From Desulfotalea sp. (lineage in GTDB: Bacteria; Desulfobacterota; Desulfobulbia; Desulfobulbales; Desulfocapsaceae), in assembly GCA_002733995.1 (NCBI GenBank), contig NVXR01000023.1:474-40834 (forward strand): a stretch of DNA of 40,361 nt, read 5' to 3'. The notes beneath the pieces were generated by a model. That model saw only the letters and a list, made by a program, of their open reading frames with translations. It was not told the DNA's origin and searched no databases. Of this stretch, positions 1 to 7,913 are shown piece by piece. The position numbers and the translations under genes are program-made. The first letter of the stretch is position 1. Every line of letters starts with the position of its first letter.

Positions 1-804
1 AGCGATAAGAAATCCGGTGCCCAGGAAGAAAGCACGAATGTGGGTGACGGCGAAATGTCTCTCCTGGTCTTCAGAGCTGGTACAAATGAGCCGAAGGCTG
101 TTCCATTGTCGCTGGTTACACGACTTGAAGAATTTGATATTTCAGATATCGAACAATCCAACAACCAATGCCTGATCCAATATCGCGATAAATTGATGCC
201 GATCATCAATGTTGCGGATTCTTCATCTCTGAAAGAAGAAGGCCGTCAGCCTGTTCTGGTCTTTACAGAAGATGATCGCTCGATTGGCCTGGCGGTTGAT
301 GAAATCATCGACATCGTCACGGATCGTCTGAATGTTGAGCTCAAATCTGACGTGGATGGGATTATGGGCTCTGCCATCATCAAGGGGAAAGCCACTGAGG
401 TGCTTGATGTCGGCCACTATCTGACACAGGTCTTTGAGGATTGGTTCCGCAAAGAAGGTCCGGTCGGGGTTCCGGCTGCCTTTGGGAAGAAAGTTCTGCT
501 TGTAGATGACAGTTCATTCTTCCGCGCAATCGTGTCTCCTTTGTTCGTCATGGCAGGTTATGAAGTTCAGGAAGTTCACAATGCAGCGGAAGCACTGGAA
601 CTGCGTGATAAAGGTATGTCTTTCGATGTGATCGTGTCCGATATTGAAATGCCGAACATGAACGGATTTGAATTTGCCACCTACTGCACATGTGCGTCCT
701 CTCGGATCTGTAGATATGAAATAGTCAACGTCGAGTCCTTTAAAAGGGCTGTGATGTTTTTTACTGTAGTCATTGATATGCGCGAATATGTCAGTACTAC
801 CTAA
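1..804 (+). CDS. C-terminal part of a hybrid CheA (CheW-like domain plus receiver), cut at about 681
   Basis: The frame is open from base 1, so the gene starts outside the window. Codons 14-140 encode a CheW-like regulatory domain of the CheA C-terminal type (SLLVFRAG, VPLSLVTRLEEF, LAVDEIIDIV, GKATEVLDVGHYL). A response-regulator domain follows (KKVLLVDDSSFFR, phospho-acceptor region VSDIEMPNMNGFEFA). In this family it would sense chemoreceptor state and pass phosphate to CheY. Homology stops at about base 681 in the middle of the receiver, and the last ~40 residues to the stop at 804 are antisense to a cold-shock gene. The style matches alphaproteobacterial (Rhodospirillales-like) CheA-REC fusions and not the rest of the window. 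I infer a truncated foreign fragment or a clone/contig chimera. Confidence 0.75.
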   Translation, partial: SDKKSGAQEESTNVGDGEMSLLVFRAGTNEPKAVPLSLVTRLEEFDISDIEQSNNQCLIQYRDKLMPIINVADSSSLKEEGRQPVLVFTEDDRSIGLAVDEIIDIVTDRLNVELKSDVDGIMGSAIIKGKATEVLDVGHYLTQVFEDWFRKEGPVGVPAAFGKKVLLVDDSSFFRAIVSPLFVMAGYEVQEVHNAAEALELRDKGMSFDVIVSDIEMPNMNGFEFATYCTCASSRICRYEIVNVESFKRAVMFFTVVIDMREYVSTT

Positions 805-873
805 TTGGGGAGAAATGAATCCAAAGCCTTTTGCTTCATCCCACTTTGAAATAGTGCCTCTCTGGTGTGTCAT
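681..873 (-). CDS. Cold-shock-domain protein, 5' part only
   Basis: Starting at ATG 873-871 the protein reads MTHQRGTISKWDEAKGFGFI and contains a nearly complete cold-shock OB fold: RNP1-like KGFGFI at residues 15-20, RNP2-like DIFAHI at 28-33, and the final strand around residues 58-64. Such proteins bind single-stranded RNA or DNA, and many members with this N-terminus continue into a DUF1294 membrane domain. Here homology ends around residue 64 (base ~681), exactly where the CheA fragment on the other strand ends. The frame runs on to 514, but that part is only antisense CheA sequence. No strong Shine-Dalgarno is visible. The gene is truncated by the junction, not by a stop codon. Confidence 0.65.
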
Positions 874-1184
874 AATTTCTTGCAGTTAGTTTTTGAGAAA
901 TTAGGCATATTGGGGAACTGAGCCAGTGATCCTATCTGTTGTCTTAGAGATATGGTTCTGTAGAAGTTTAAAAAAAGTGGCTGGGCATGGGACAACGAAT
1001 GCTGTCGTCTGATGGCCCCTCTCCTGTGGTTACAGATAAAAGAGGGGCAGATGGCCATACGTTAAGGATTCGGTGAGCATTTTGTCGAAATGTGATCAGG
1101 AGCAAAGAAATATTTAATGGAAGCTAGGTCTTTACGCCGATTACGGCAAAATGCTCAGGTGAGTTTAGGGGCAGGATGGCCGTC
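874..1184. other. Intergenic stretch with two inverted repeats
   Basis: I see no convincing gene. An 8-bp inverted repeat (GCCCCTCT and AGAGGGGC) lies near 1015-1050. An 11-bp perfect inverted repeat (TGAGCATTTTG at 1074-1084, CAAAATGCTCA at 1147-1157) brackets about 62 bases just downstream of the cooC-like gene. A short open frame at 870-1058 on the minus strand has no protein-like features. Confidence 0.4.
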
Positions 1185-1943
1185 TTACTTGGGGAGGTAG
1201 TCACCCATAAGTTTTTCTATAGCGACAACAGACACAGAGTCGTCAGGAAGTTCCATGAGAGATTTACATTCCATATCGAATGTTAATAATTGAGGATCGG
1301 TCGGTATAACACCAGCTATTGGCAGGCCAATGTCAGCAACTTCATTTAAAAATGGCTCACTGAGTTCTTCGGGGCCACGGGTCACCACTATTGCTATATT
1401 TTTCACCTTGAGTTTGAGGCTGTCGAGCATGGTGTTGATGCGACCTACGGCACGCAGGCCTCGTAGGGAATAATCGGTGACCAGAAACAACATATCCACT
1501 TCGCCGCTGGTACGTCTGCTGAGATGTTCCATGCCTGCTTCATTATCAACAATCATATATTTGTATTGAGTACTTAACTTGTCAGTGAAATTATTAAGGA
1601 TATTGTTGACCATGCAGTAGCATCCTTGACCTTCCTGACGGCCCATTACGATAAGATCGAATGTTGATGTTTCGATAATTGCCTGTTCGACCAACAGCTC
1701 AAGGTAGTTGATTTTATCCATTCCAGAGGGAATACCCTGGGGATCTTTCATATATGTTTCACGGATGTCACCGATGGTACTTGGAACTTTCAGGCCAAGG
1801 GTTTCTCCGAGGTTGCTGTTGGGGTCCGCATCAACCGCGAGCACCGGATCCTTGTCTTTGTTCGCCAGATGACGAATAACGAGTGAAGCAACTGTGGTTT
1901 TCCCTACACCGCCTTTTCCTGCAAATGCAATGACTTTGCTCAT
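1185..1943 (-). CDS. cooC: CooC-type nickel-insertion ATPase (MinD/ArsA superfamily)
   Basis: CooC proteins are dimeric P-loop ATPases that help load nickel into the C-cluster of anaerobic carbon monoxide dehydrogenase in the cytoplasm. The deviant Walker A motif GKGGVGKTT lies at residues 9-17, followed by AVDADPNSNLGETLG. The CooC hallmark CxC (GQGCYCMVNN) lies at about residues 108-110 and binds metal at the dimer interface. An in-frame start exists upstream at 2006, but I choose ATG 1943 because it has a GGAG ribosome site 6-7 bases upstream and places the P-loop correctly. The 252-residue length is normal. It is last in a minus-strand row after the hdrB and membrane genes, about 180 bases downstream of hdrB. 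No CODH gene is in the window, so the client enzyme is inferred. Confidence 0.85.
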   Translation of the reverse strand: MSKVIAFAGKGGVGKTTVASLVIRHLANKDKDPVLAVDADPNSNLGETLGLKVPSTIGDIRETYMKDPQGIPSGMDKINYLELLVEQAIIETSTFDLIVMGRQEGQGCYCMVNNILNNFTDKLSTQYKYMIVDNEAGMEHLSRRTSGEVDMLFLVTDYSLRGLRAVGRINTMLDSLKLKVKNIAIVVTRGPEELSEPFLNEVADIGLPIAGVIPTDPQLLTFDMECKSLMELPDDSVSVVAIEKLMGDYLPK

Positions 1944-2120
1944 ACAAATCTCCGTAAAATTGCTTTGAAAACAAGATAATAAAGAAAAATAGGCCACTAA
2001 TTTCACTTTTTCCTAAAAAAGTACTAGATGAATAGTAAACATATTAAGGAAAAATAAAAGAAAAAACCACCAAGAACATTAAGATTCAAGGTGGTTAAGG
2101 AGGTCGTCGTACAATAAACC

Positions 2121-3053
2121 CTAGCACGTAACGGTTTTTTTCTTGAGTTTCGTCTTCTTTTTGTCAACAGGAGGTCCAAGAAGAGCTAGCAGCCCATCAA
2201 TATGGGCTTGGTTGATTGTGTTATTTTCTTTTATTCCGAGCTGATCTGGTTCAAGGCCTAAACAAAGGCCAATGAGTTGTGGGTAGACAAGCACGGGGAG
2301 TATAGTGTCATATTCTGTCGGCTCAGTCATCTCTTTTTGAGTCGTATCGAATTGAAGGTGACAGTACGAGCAAATCGGCACGATGTAATCAGCTCCTGCT
2401 GCTTTTGCCCCTGTTACTTTTTCTTGTAACAGCTTGTGGGAAAGTTCGTTATTGATACCTGCAAGAGCAGCACCGCAACATTCGAGCTTCCCTCGCCAGT
2501 CCAGGCTGCTAATGCCTAATATTTCAAGGAGTTTGTCTGTTATCCTGGGAACAAATGAGTCCTCAAAGAGGGTAACTTCCCTCGGCCGGAGAATATGGCA
2601 TCCCTGGATGACGGCAACGCTTAGTTTGGTAAACTTCCAAGAAAGGCTAGGGGTAATCTTGTTTGTGCCAATGTCGTCATGGAGTACTGTAAGGAAGTGT
2701 TTTATGCTGACGCTACCGGTGAAATTTAGACCTTCTTTTGCCAAGATCAGGTTGAGTTTGTTCCTCAGTTGTGTGTTGGCGTTGAGGACCTGTTTTGTCT
2801 TTTGCAGGCTGGCAAAACAACAATTACAGATGACAAATATGTCGAGTCCCCTAGCTTCTGCAATTGCCATATTTCGCATGGAAGGCAGAAGATAAGCCGA
2901 CTCATCAATATTACGAGCAGGGTAACCGCAACAGTTGAAATCATCAATTGTCTCAAGTGTTACATCCAGTTTTTTGAGTACCGCTTTCATGGACCGGCTG
3001 TACTGCGGTATACGTACAGGGATGTTGCAGCCTTCAAAAAGAGCATAATTCAT
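2121..3053 (-). CDS. hdrB: HdrB-like heterodisulfide reductase subunit B with two CCG domains
   Basis: HdrB proteins carry two cysteine-rich CCG domains that hold non-cubane [4Fe-4S] clusters and exchange electrons with disulfide or quinone-linked partners. Here the first CCG domain has C9, C41-C42 and the C76/C78/C79 group. The second has C152 (QGCHILRP), C192-C193 (ECCGAA) and C228-xx-C231 (CSYC). The 310-residue length is typical, with a lysine-rich tail. The start overlaps the stop of the upstream membrane gene by 4 bases (ATGA) and has a GGAG site 7 bases upstream, so the two are translationally coupled and probably form one complex. It is a separate copy from the HdrCB fusion at 11380-12702. 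The physiological electron partner is unknown. Confidence 0.88.
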   Translation of the reverse strand: MNYALFEGCNIPVRIPQYSRSMKAVLKKLDVTLETIDDFNCCGYPARNIDESAYLLPSMRNMAIAEARGLDIFVICNCCFASLQKTKQVLNANTQLRNKLNLILAKEGLNFTGSVSIKHFLTVLHDDIGTNKITPSLSWKFTKLSVAVIQGCHILRPREVTLFEDSFVPRITDKLLEILGISSLDWRGKLECCGAALAGINNELSHKLLQEKVTGAKAAGADYIVPICSYCHLQFDTTQKEMTEPTEYDTILPVLVYPQLIGLCLGLEPDQLGIKENNTINQAHIDGLLALLGPPVDKKKTKLKKKTVTC

Positions 3054-4774
3054 ATGTTTGCTCCTGTTTTAATTGATTGAACAGCCTTATTCTTGAGACC
3101 ATAAAAAATGTCACATAATTCGACTTGATTAGGGCAATGTTCCTGGCAGAGGTAGCAGGTGGAACAGTTCCAGATCATCTGGGAACTGAGAGCTAGGTCC
3201 AGATCACCGATCCCTAAACTATAGATGATCTGGTGGGGAAGAAGACCGAGGCTTTCTGCCGGATTGGAATAGCTGCGTACGACTGGACATATATTGGTGC
3301 ACCGTTGGCAGGAGTAACAACCTTTGTATGAGTTGTTCTCGGTGAACGTGTCAGCCTGTCCAATGGTCAGGGGGATCGCTTTTGCAGAGAGTGGTGTGAA
3401 TGAGGCCTTGAAAAGTTCAGTCACCTCCTTAAGAGCCGTAATGTGGTCGTCCACAAAATTATTGGCCAGGGCAAGTGGAAAGGAGAAGTGACTTAAAAGT
3501 GTGGCTTCTGGAGGACCGTTTTGGGTCAAAAAGTATCTGGCGTTAATGAAGAGCTCTTTAAGGTTAATACCAGAAGGGCAGATGCTTGTGCATCTATCAC
3601 AACTGGTGCAGACGTATAATCCTTCCTGCAATTCCTTTATTATTTGAGGTTCGGTGAGCTGTTTTGCCGCAATCTTTTTAAGGTACTGTACTTTTTCTGA
3701 CGGAAGTATAAATTCGTTGCCAAAGGATTCATAAAACATGTTGGAGGAGCATTCAACAGAGCAGGATCCACAGTGGGTGCAGGCTGAAAGGCCAATCATC
3801 TGGCTGTTAAGGCTGTTTGCTAACCCGGAAGGTTGGCTTTTTGTTACGGCCTTAATGAGGAGGCTGACCGGGGCTGAAACCATGTGAAACATTTTGCTAA
3901 ATGGAATCCAGCAGAGAAAGGTTAAGCAGAGGGTGAGGTGCAGATAGTAAAAAAAGGTGACTTGCACAGCTCCATCCCCAAAGGTGAGAACGGGGCCTAT
4001 TGAGCGGGCAATAGAATAACTCATAAAGCCACTTCGGTTGGATGCATGACACTCTATGCAGCTGTCAGCATTTATTTCCTGGCCACTTGCGACCAGTGCG
4101 GTTGCTGGGGCGCTTTTAAAATTGGCAGAAACAAGACCATTTTCATGTACCCAAAATGCCTCCAGAGCAAGTTCTTCCTCTTCATCTGCAAGTGCGCCAT
4201 ATTCTTCGACCATTGATTGGTATGTACTGTAAGAGGACATTTTACTTGCCTCAAGAAAAATGCCGGAACAGATGATTGAGCCGATAAAAACAAGAAGTAG
4301 CCAGTCTGTTTTGGCCGATTTTAGTCGTTGTGATTTACAGGCGAGCCTTCTATAGGTCGCGAGTCCAATTCCTATCAGTGTCAGCAGGCCAAAGAGGTTG
4401 CGTAAAAAAAGAAATGGATTGCGGGTTGGCTGAAAGTCAGAGAAAAGAAAATCGCTTACGATGCCACTCAGTGCATGGAGAAAAAAAAGCAGTAGAAAGC
4501 TTGTGGCTATCAGGGTGTGGGTTGCCCAACGTAATAAACTTTTATCAAAAATACGTTTTTGGCAAACAACATCTACAAAAAAGGCTCGAACCAAGGTGAG
4601 TATTTTAGCACTGAAGATGGTGGTAAAAAGAGCCCTGCAGCAAGAGAGTACTCGGGTGCCAACCGATGGCAGTGGTAGAGGTGAGATTCCTGCGGTAAAC
4701 CATTTAGAGAATTGAAAAATTAAGCCAAGAAGACAGACAATAATCGAGAAGGATAACAGTATATTAAAATTCAT
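3050..4774 (-). CDS. Membrane cytochrome b (NarI/DsrM-like) fused to two HdrC-type modules, with a CxxCH motif
   Basis: This 574-residue protein starts with a multi-pass membrane region (hydrophobic spans near 5-25, 83-106, 122-142, 158-176 and 265-295). Histidines near 86, 100, 278 and 297 could ligate b-type hemes, as in NarI/DsrM-family subunits. Between the spans a ~90-residue acidic loop contains CIECH at 239-243, a c-type heme site that would have to face the periplasm. The C-terminal half has four [4Fe-4S] motifs in two HdrC-like pairs: C332/335/338/342 with C389/392/395/399, and C486/489/492/496 with C537/540/543/547. By family logic it should pass electrons between quinone or cytochrome c and the coupled cytoplasmic HdrB. 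Its substrate is not known. It resembles TmcBC/HmcEF/DsrMK-type complexes in plan, but the two HdrC units in one chain are notable. Confidence 0.8.
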   Translation of the reverse strand: MNFNILLSFSIIVCLLGLIFQFSKWFTAGISPLPLPSVGTRVLSCCRALFTTIFSAKILTLVRAFFVDVVCQKRIFDKSLLRWATHTLIATSFLLLFFLHALSGIVSDFLFSDFQPTRNPFLFLRNLFGLLTLIGIGLATYRRLACKSQRLKSAKTDWLLLVFIGSIICSGIFLEASKMSSYSTYQSMVEEYGALADEEEELALEAFWVHENGLVSANFKSAPATALVASGQEINADSCIECHASNRSGFMSYSIARSIGPVLTFGDGAVQVTFFYYLHLTLCLTFLCWIPFSKMFHMVSAPVSLLIKAVTKSQPSGLANSLNSQMIGLSACTHCGSCSVECSSNMFYESFGNEFILPSEKVQYLKKIAAKQLTEPQIIKELQEGLYVCTSCDRCTSICPSGINLKELFINARYFLTQNGPPEATLLSHFSFPLALANNFVDDHITALKEVTELFKASFTPLSAKAIPLTIGQADTFTENNSYKGCYSCQRCTNICPVVRSYSNPAESLGLLPHQIIYSLGIGDLDLALSSQMIWNCSTCYLCQEHCPNQVELCDIFYGLKNKAVQSIKTGANI

Positions 4775-5100
4775 AATTGTTTTTGTTGCACCTTCAGTTT
4801 TATCCAGATAGAGGAACGTTAACGTGGTTATCAGTCCAGGTATTTACCAGTATTACGCAGCACACCTTGGCTGAGACCTCTGCCTCCTGATATCTTAAAT
4901 GATGACAATAAAACAATGTTGAGATGTATTATTACTGAAATATATACTGTTTTTCGGTGGCAACGTCGAGTTTTGATTTAGTTGCATATAAACATAACAA
5001 TAATTAATCCAAACCATCTCTTAAACTAAATATAGACTCCGTGTTCTCCTTTGTCAGCCAATTGAAATAAATTGAAATTGATCTGTAACCGGTTCTTTAG
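4775..5100. other. Intergenic stretch with no recognised gene
   Basis: The sequence upstream of the membrane cytochrome gene is AT-rich and has stops in all frames I followed. It probably contains the promoter for the membrane-hdrB-cooC genes, but I cannot pick a convincing -35/-10 pair. Confidence 0.3.
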
Positions 5101-5375
5101 GGGAGTTCAAGTAGAACGACAGTGCCGATCTGACCAGTTTTCTCTATGCTTATTTGACCATGATTTTCCTCTAGGATTCCGTTGACCATACAGAGTCCTC
5201 GACCTGTTTTTTTGTCGACTTCTTTTGTGGTGCAGAATGGCTTGAATACCTTGCTAAGATTCCCAGGGGGGCTTCCTGCTCCGGTGTCTGAAACATCAAT
5301 ATACGCCTTTCCTTTTGCTCGGTTTCTGTATGTCTTGAGGGTGAGGGTTCTGCGTCTTTTAAAATGTGGGCCGTG
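5101..5375 (-). pseudogene. Histidine kinase remnant (C-terminal HATPase part)
   Basis: Reading the minus strand downward from about 5375 gives a degraded but recognisable kinase ATP-binding domain: AYIDVSDTGAG (G1 box), VFKPFCTTKEVDKKTGRGL (F and G2 boxes) and VNGILEENHGQISIEKTG, ending in VVLLELP and a stop at about 5101. The upstream half of the domain, the dimerisation histidine and any sensor domain are missing. No start codon or ribosome site supports it as an intact gene. Together with the receiver remnant at 5660-5822 it looks like a decayed two-component system inserted between metF and the membrane cytochrome gene. Confidence 0.6.
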
Positions 5376-5605
5376 CAGATAAATCAGGTCAATGTTTTGT
5401 GTTGAGTATCAAAAGTTGTTTTATGCTGCTGTTGATAAAAGTCAAAGGCTGACCCTAAAAACACAAGTTGCTTGGGGGGAACGACGATATGTAAGGTGCT
5501 GACGGTGGGGTGATTTTGGGTGCTGGCAATGAGATTAGATTGTGATTGGAGGGACGCAAGGTGTGTGAGTAAGGTCTGCTAGGAAAAGGAGCAATTCGAA
5601 ATGCT

Positions 5606-5649
5606 TGCTGACAGCTTGAGTTTTTGTGAAAATATCCAAGCTGTCAGCA
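5606..5649. repeat. Perfect 13-bp inverted repeat
   Basis: TGCTGACAGCTTG (5606-5618) is exactly complementary to CAAGCTGTCAGCA (5637-5649), with an 18-base loop. No T-tract follows on either strand, so a classical terminator is unlikely. It lies within the decayed region between the kinase and receiver remnants and may be a relic of an operator or mobile-element end. Confidence 0.55.
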
Positions 5650-5659
5650 GTTAAAGAAG

Positions 5660-5822
5660 TACTATTGTAGGTTTACAGGCTGTTTCTCTTTAATTCGGTC
5701 CATCGCTTCGATGCCGTCATATGCCTCTGTGACACGGAATTTTTACTTTCCAGTTTCATGCAAAGCATATCTACGAGATCGGTATCATCATCAACCACGA
5801 GAATCAGTTTATTGTGGCTCAT
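5660..5822 (-). pseudogene. Truncated, frameshifted receiver-domain remnant
   Basis: From ATG 5822-5820 the minus strand encodes MSHNKLILVVDDDTDLVDML, the start of a response-regulator receiver with its acidic pair. After MKLESKN the similarity jumps to another frame (FRVTEAYDGIEAMDRIKEK), then stops, so a base has been lost or gained near 5745. The phospho-acceptor aspartate strand and everything after it are missing. It begins 28 bases downstream of the metF stop and probably belonged to the same lost system as the kinase remnant nearby. Confidence 0.6.
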
Positions 5823-5849
5823 ACTTTGATCTCACTCAATCAGCCGAGT

Positions 5850-6773
5850 TTAAACTTGAGGTCGGGGAAGAAGACCTGCTCGTTCGCAGATTTCTTCAAC
5901 TTTTTCTTCCCACTCGATAGCCATAATATGGAATCCTGCAACACCCTCAACTTTTTTGAGCCGTTTTATAGTCTCGACACAGATTGCAACACCTTCTTCC
6001 GCCTGTTTATCTTTTGGAACGGAGGACATGCGGTCAATAACCTCCTGGGGTACATCCATGCCAGGAACCCTTTTAGACATGTATTTAGCAGCCCCAAGAG
6101 ATTTACAAGGTGTTACACCGGCGAGTATATAGCACTTTTTATGCAAGCCTAATTTACGAACACCTTCCATCCATTTCTCAAATTTGTCTACATTGAAAAT
6201 GCATTGTGTCTGGATGAAATCAGCACCAGCTGCAATCTTTTTGGCAAGCCGCATAACCCGTAATTCGAAAGGATCAGCAAAAGGATTTGCCGCAGCTCCA
6301 ATAAACATTTTGGGTGCTCCTTTTAGTTCAGCACCGCCCTGGAAAATCGACTTGTCACGCATGTCTCTCACCATTTGGATCATTTGGATAGAGTCAATGT
6401 CGTGGACGTTCATCGCCTGGGGATGATCTCCGAATTTAGTGTGATCCCCGGAAAGACAAAGCATAGTGTCTATACCAAGGGAGTAGGCGCCAATAATATC
6501 GGCTTGCATAGCCAATCTGTTTCGGTCTCTGCAGGTTATCTGGAAAAGAGGATTGAGGCCTTGTTGTTTAACGATAACAGATGCCGCAAGGCTGGACATT
6601 CTAACCATTGCTGTTTGGTTATCTGTGACGTTGACCGCGTCCACAATACCTTTGAGATAGTTTGATTTTTTAATCACCTCATCTGGTTTACAGCCTCTTG
6701 GTGGGCCACATTCAGAGGTAACTGCCAGATGTCCTGCCGCCAAAATCTTTTCTAAATTGCTTTCAGTTTTCAT
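5850..6773 (-). CDS. metF: 5,10-methylenetetrahydrofolate reductase, Wood-Ljungdahl type
   Basis: MetF interconverts 5,10-methylene- and 5-methyl-tetrahydrofolate in the methyl branch of the Wood-Ljungdahl pathway, using an FAD in a TIM barrel. The 307 residues show family signatures: LAVTSECGPPRG near residue 15, VDAVNVTDNQTAMVRMSSLA at about 44-63, ITCRDRNRLAMQADIIGA at about 79-96, LCLSGDH, and GADFIQTQCIFNVDKFEKW. The start overlaps the metV stop by 4 bases (ATGA), indicating translational coupling. The order hdrCB, hdrA, mvhD, metV, metF points to the MetVF-Hdr-Mvh type of reductase complex, in which MetV is the iron-sulfur or zinc partner of MetF. The direction of the reaction (reduction or oxidation) cannot be told from sequence. 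Confidence 0.93.
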   Translation of the reverse strand: MKTESNLEKILAAGHLAVTSECGPPRGCKPDEVIKKSNYLKGIVDAVNVTDNQTAMVRMSSLAASVIVKQQGLNPLFQITCRDRNRLAMQADIIGAYSLGIDTMLCLSGDHTKFGDHPQAMNVHDIDSIQMIQMVRDMRDKSIFQGGAELKGAPKMFIGAAANPFADPFELRVMRLAKKIAAGADFIQTQCIFNVDKFEKWMEGVRKLGLHKKCYILAGVTPCKSLGAAKYMSKRVPGMDVPQEVIDRMSSVPKDKQAEEGVAICVETIKRLKKVEGVAGFHIMAIEWEEKVEEICERAGLLPRPQV

Positions 6774-7438
6774 TCTGCCAAATCCTCTCTGATAATCTTT
6801 CTAGGACCACTTCCCCCACCAGTTCTCCAATCCTTGGCTGGAATAATATCTAAATACCTCTCCGTAAGACCAAGGGTTTTAAGCCTGTCCCAGATGAGCT
6901 GCCATGCGCAGTCCACATCTTCACTGATTTCGCACTTCCCTGTGGTTGAACCACCGCAGGGGCCGTTCATGAGTTGTTTGGCACATCTTGAGATAGGACA
7001 AATGCCACCGGTGATACCAAGGAGGCAGTCACCACAGCCTTGGCATCTTTCAGCCCAGACACCCTGACGCTCAGATGCGCCCATAAATTTGGTGTTCAGA
7101 GCAGGGAAAACAGGCTTGTCTTTGTAGCGCATTGCAATTTGTTGTACACCGCAACCACAGGCCATAGACAATACCGCGTCCGCTCCATCGATCATGGATG
7201 CAAGTTCTTCAACATATTCTGGGTCACACTGTCTCTCTATCGTGTGTTGTTGTATTTCTACGGATGTGCCGGATTTTAATCTGGCCATCTGTAAACCGGA
7301 TGCGAGCATTCCAACTTCTTTTCGTCCCCCGGCGGCACATACAGTAACACACTCATTACAGCCAAGAAGGAGTATGCGCTTAAATGGCTTGATGTACTCA
7401 ATGAGTTCTTCTAAAGGTTTTCGTTCAGCAGTGATCAT
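6770..7438 (-). CDS. metV: MetV, cysteine-rich partner of MetF (methylene-THF reductase C-terminal family)
   Basis: MetV forms the heterodimer partner of MetF in acetogens and related anaerobes and links it to HdrA/MvhD. The 222-residue protein has an N-terminal Cys set (GCNECVTVC at residues 26-34), a central SMACGCGVQQIA motif, and a C-terminal metal-binding zone with CQGCGDC, CPISRCAK and MNGPCGGSTTGKCE, all typical of this family. The AAGGAG ribosome site lies about 11 bases before ATG 7438. It is separated from mvhD by only 52 bases and overlaps metF by 4, so all belong to one transcript. Confidence 0.9.
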   Translation of the reverse strand: MITAERKPLEELIEYIKPFKRILLLGCNECVTVCAAGGRKEVGMLASGLQMARLKSGTSVEIQQHTIERQCDPEYVEELASMIDGADAVLSMACGCGVQQIAMRYKDKPVFPALNTKFMGASERQGVWAERCQGCGDCLLGITGGICPISRCAKQLMNGPCGGSTTGKCEISEDVDCAWQLIWDRLKTLGLTERYLDIIPAKDWRTGGGSGPRKIIREDLAE

Positions 7439-7490
7439 GGTATTTCACTCTCCTTATTAATTATACAGTCAACTCTGTCAACGCAGTCGG

Positions 7491-7913
7491 CTACAGGCTT
7501 GCGGATGCTTTTATTGGACTTGGACCAAGTTTTCGGATCTTCTCGGTGATAGTCGAAGCAACTTCCGCGAATCGGTGTCCCATTCCGGCTGAGATGTTGA
7601 CCATCTCCAGCCGTTCGCTTTCTAAGCCGATTTCTTCTAAATATTTTTGCACGTAGGCTATGCGTTTTGCAGCTTTAACATTGCCGTTTTTAAAATGACA
7701 ATCACCATCAAGGCAACCCGCGACGTAGACACCATCTGCACCTTTTTCAAATGCTTTGACAATATGCAGAGAATCGACCTGGCCGGAGCAGGGGACTCTG
7801 ATAATTTTCACATTTGAGGGATATGGCAGGCGTTGACTGCCTGCCATGTCTGCGGCTGTATAGGCGCAATAATGACAGCAAAAAGCCACAATTACCGGTT
7901 CAAAGTTTTCCAT
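7491..7913 (-). CDS. mvhD: MvhD/FlpD-like hydrogenase iron-sulfur subunit
   Basis: MvhD carries a [2Fe-2S] cluster and passes electrons between HdrA and an electron-donating module. The 140-residue protein has the expected cysteine groups: FCCHYC at 11-16, VPCSGQVD near 42, and AGCLDGDCHF. The start overlaps the stop of hdrA (TAATG, 1 base), with GAGG about 10 bases upstream in the hdrA tail. No hydrogenase large or small subunit follows; metV and metF do, so here it most likely connects HdrA to MetVF. Confidence 0.9.
   Translation of the reverse strand: MENFEPVIVAFCCHYCAYTAADMAGSQRLPYPSNVKIIRVPCSGQVDSLHIVKAFEKGADGVYVAGCLDGDCHFKNGNVKAAKRIAYVQKYLEEIGLESERLEMVNISAGMGHRFAEVASTITEKIRKLGPSPIKASASL

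Noticed and set aside
1..804. CheV-type protein (CheW plus receiver) native to the host
   Set aside because: The frame is already open at base 1 and the CheW part is of the CheA C-terminal kind. The receiver is cut where an unrelated gene begins.
870..1058. A 62-residue minus-strand open frame upstream of the cold-shock gene
   Set aside because: Overlaps the cold-shock start by 4 bases but has no family likeness and no ribosome site.
5400..5600. Possible coding remnant on the minus strand between the kinase and receiver fragments
   Set aside because: A ~60-residue stretch is open and looks mildly protein-like, but I recognise no family and its frame differs from the kinase remnant.
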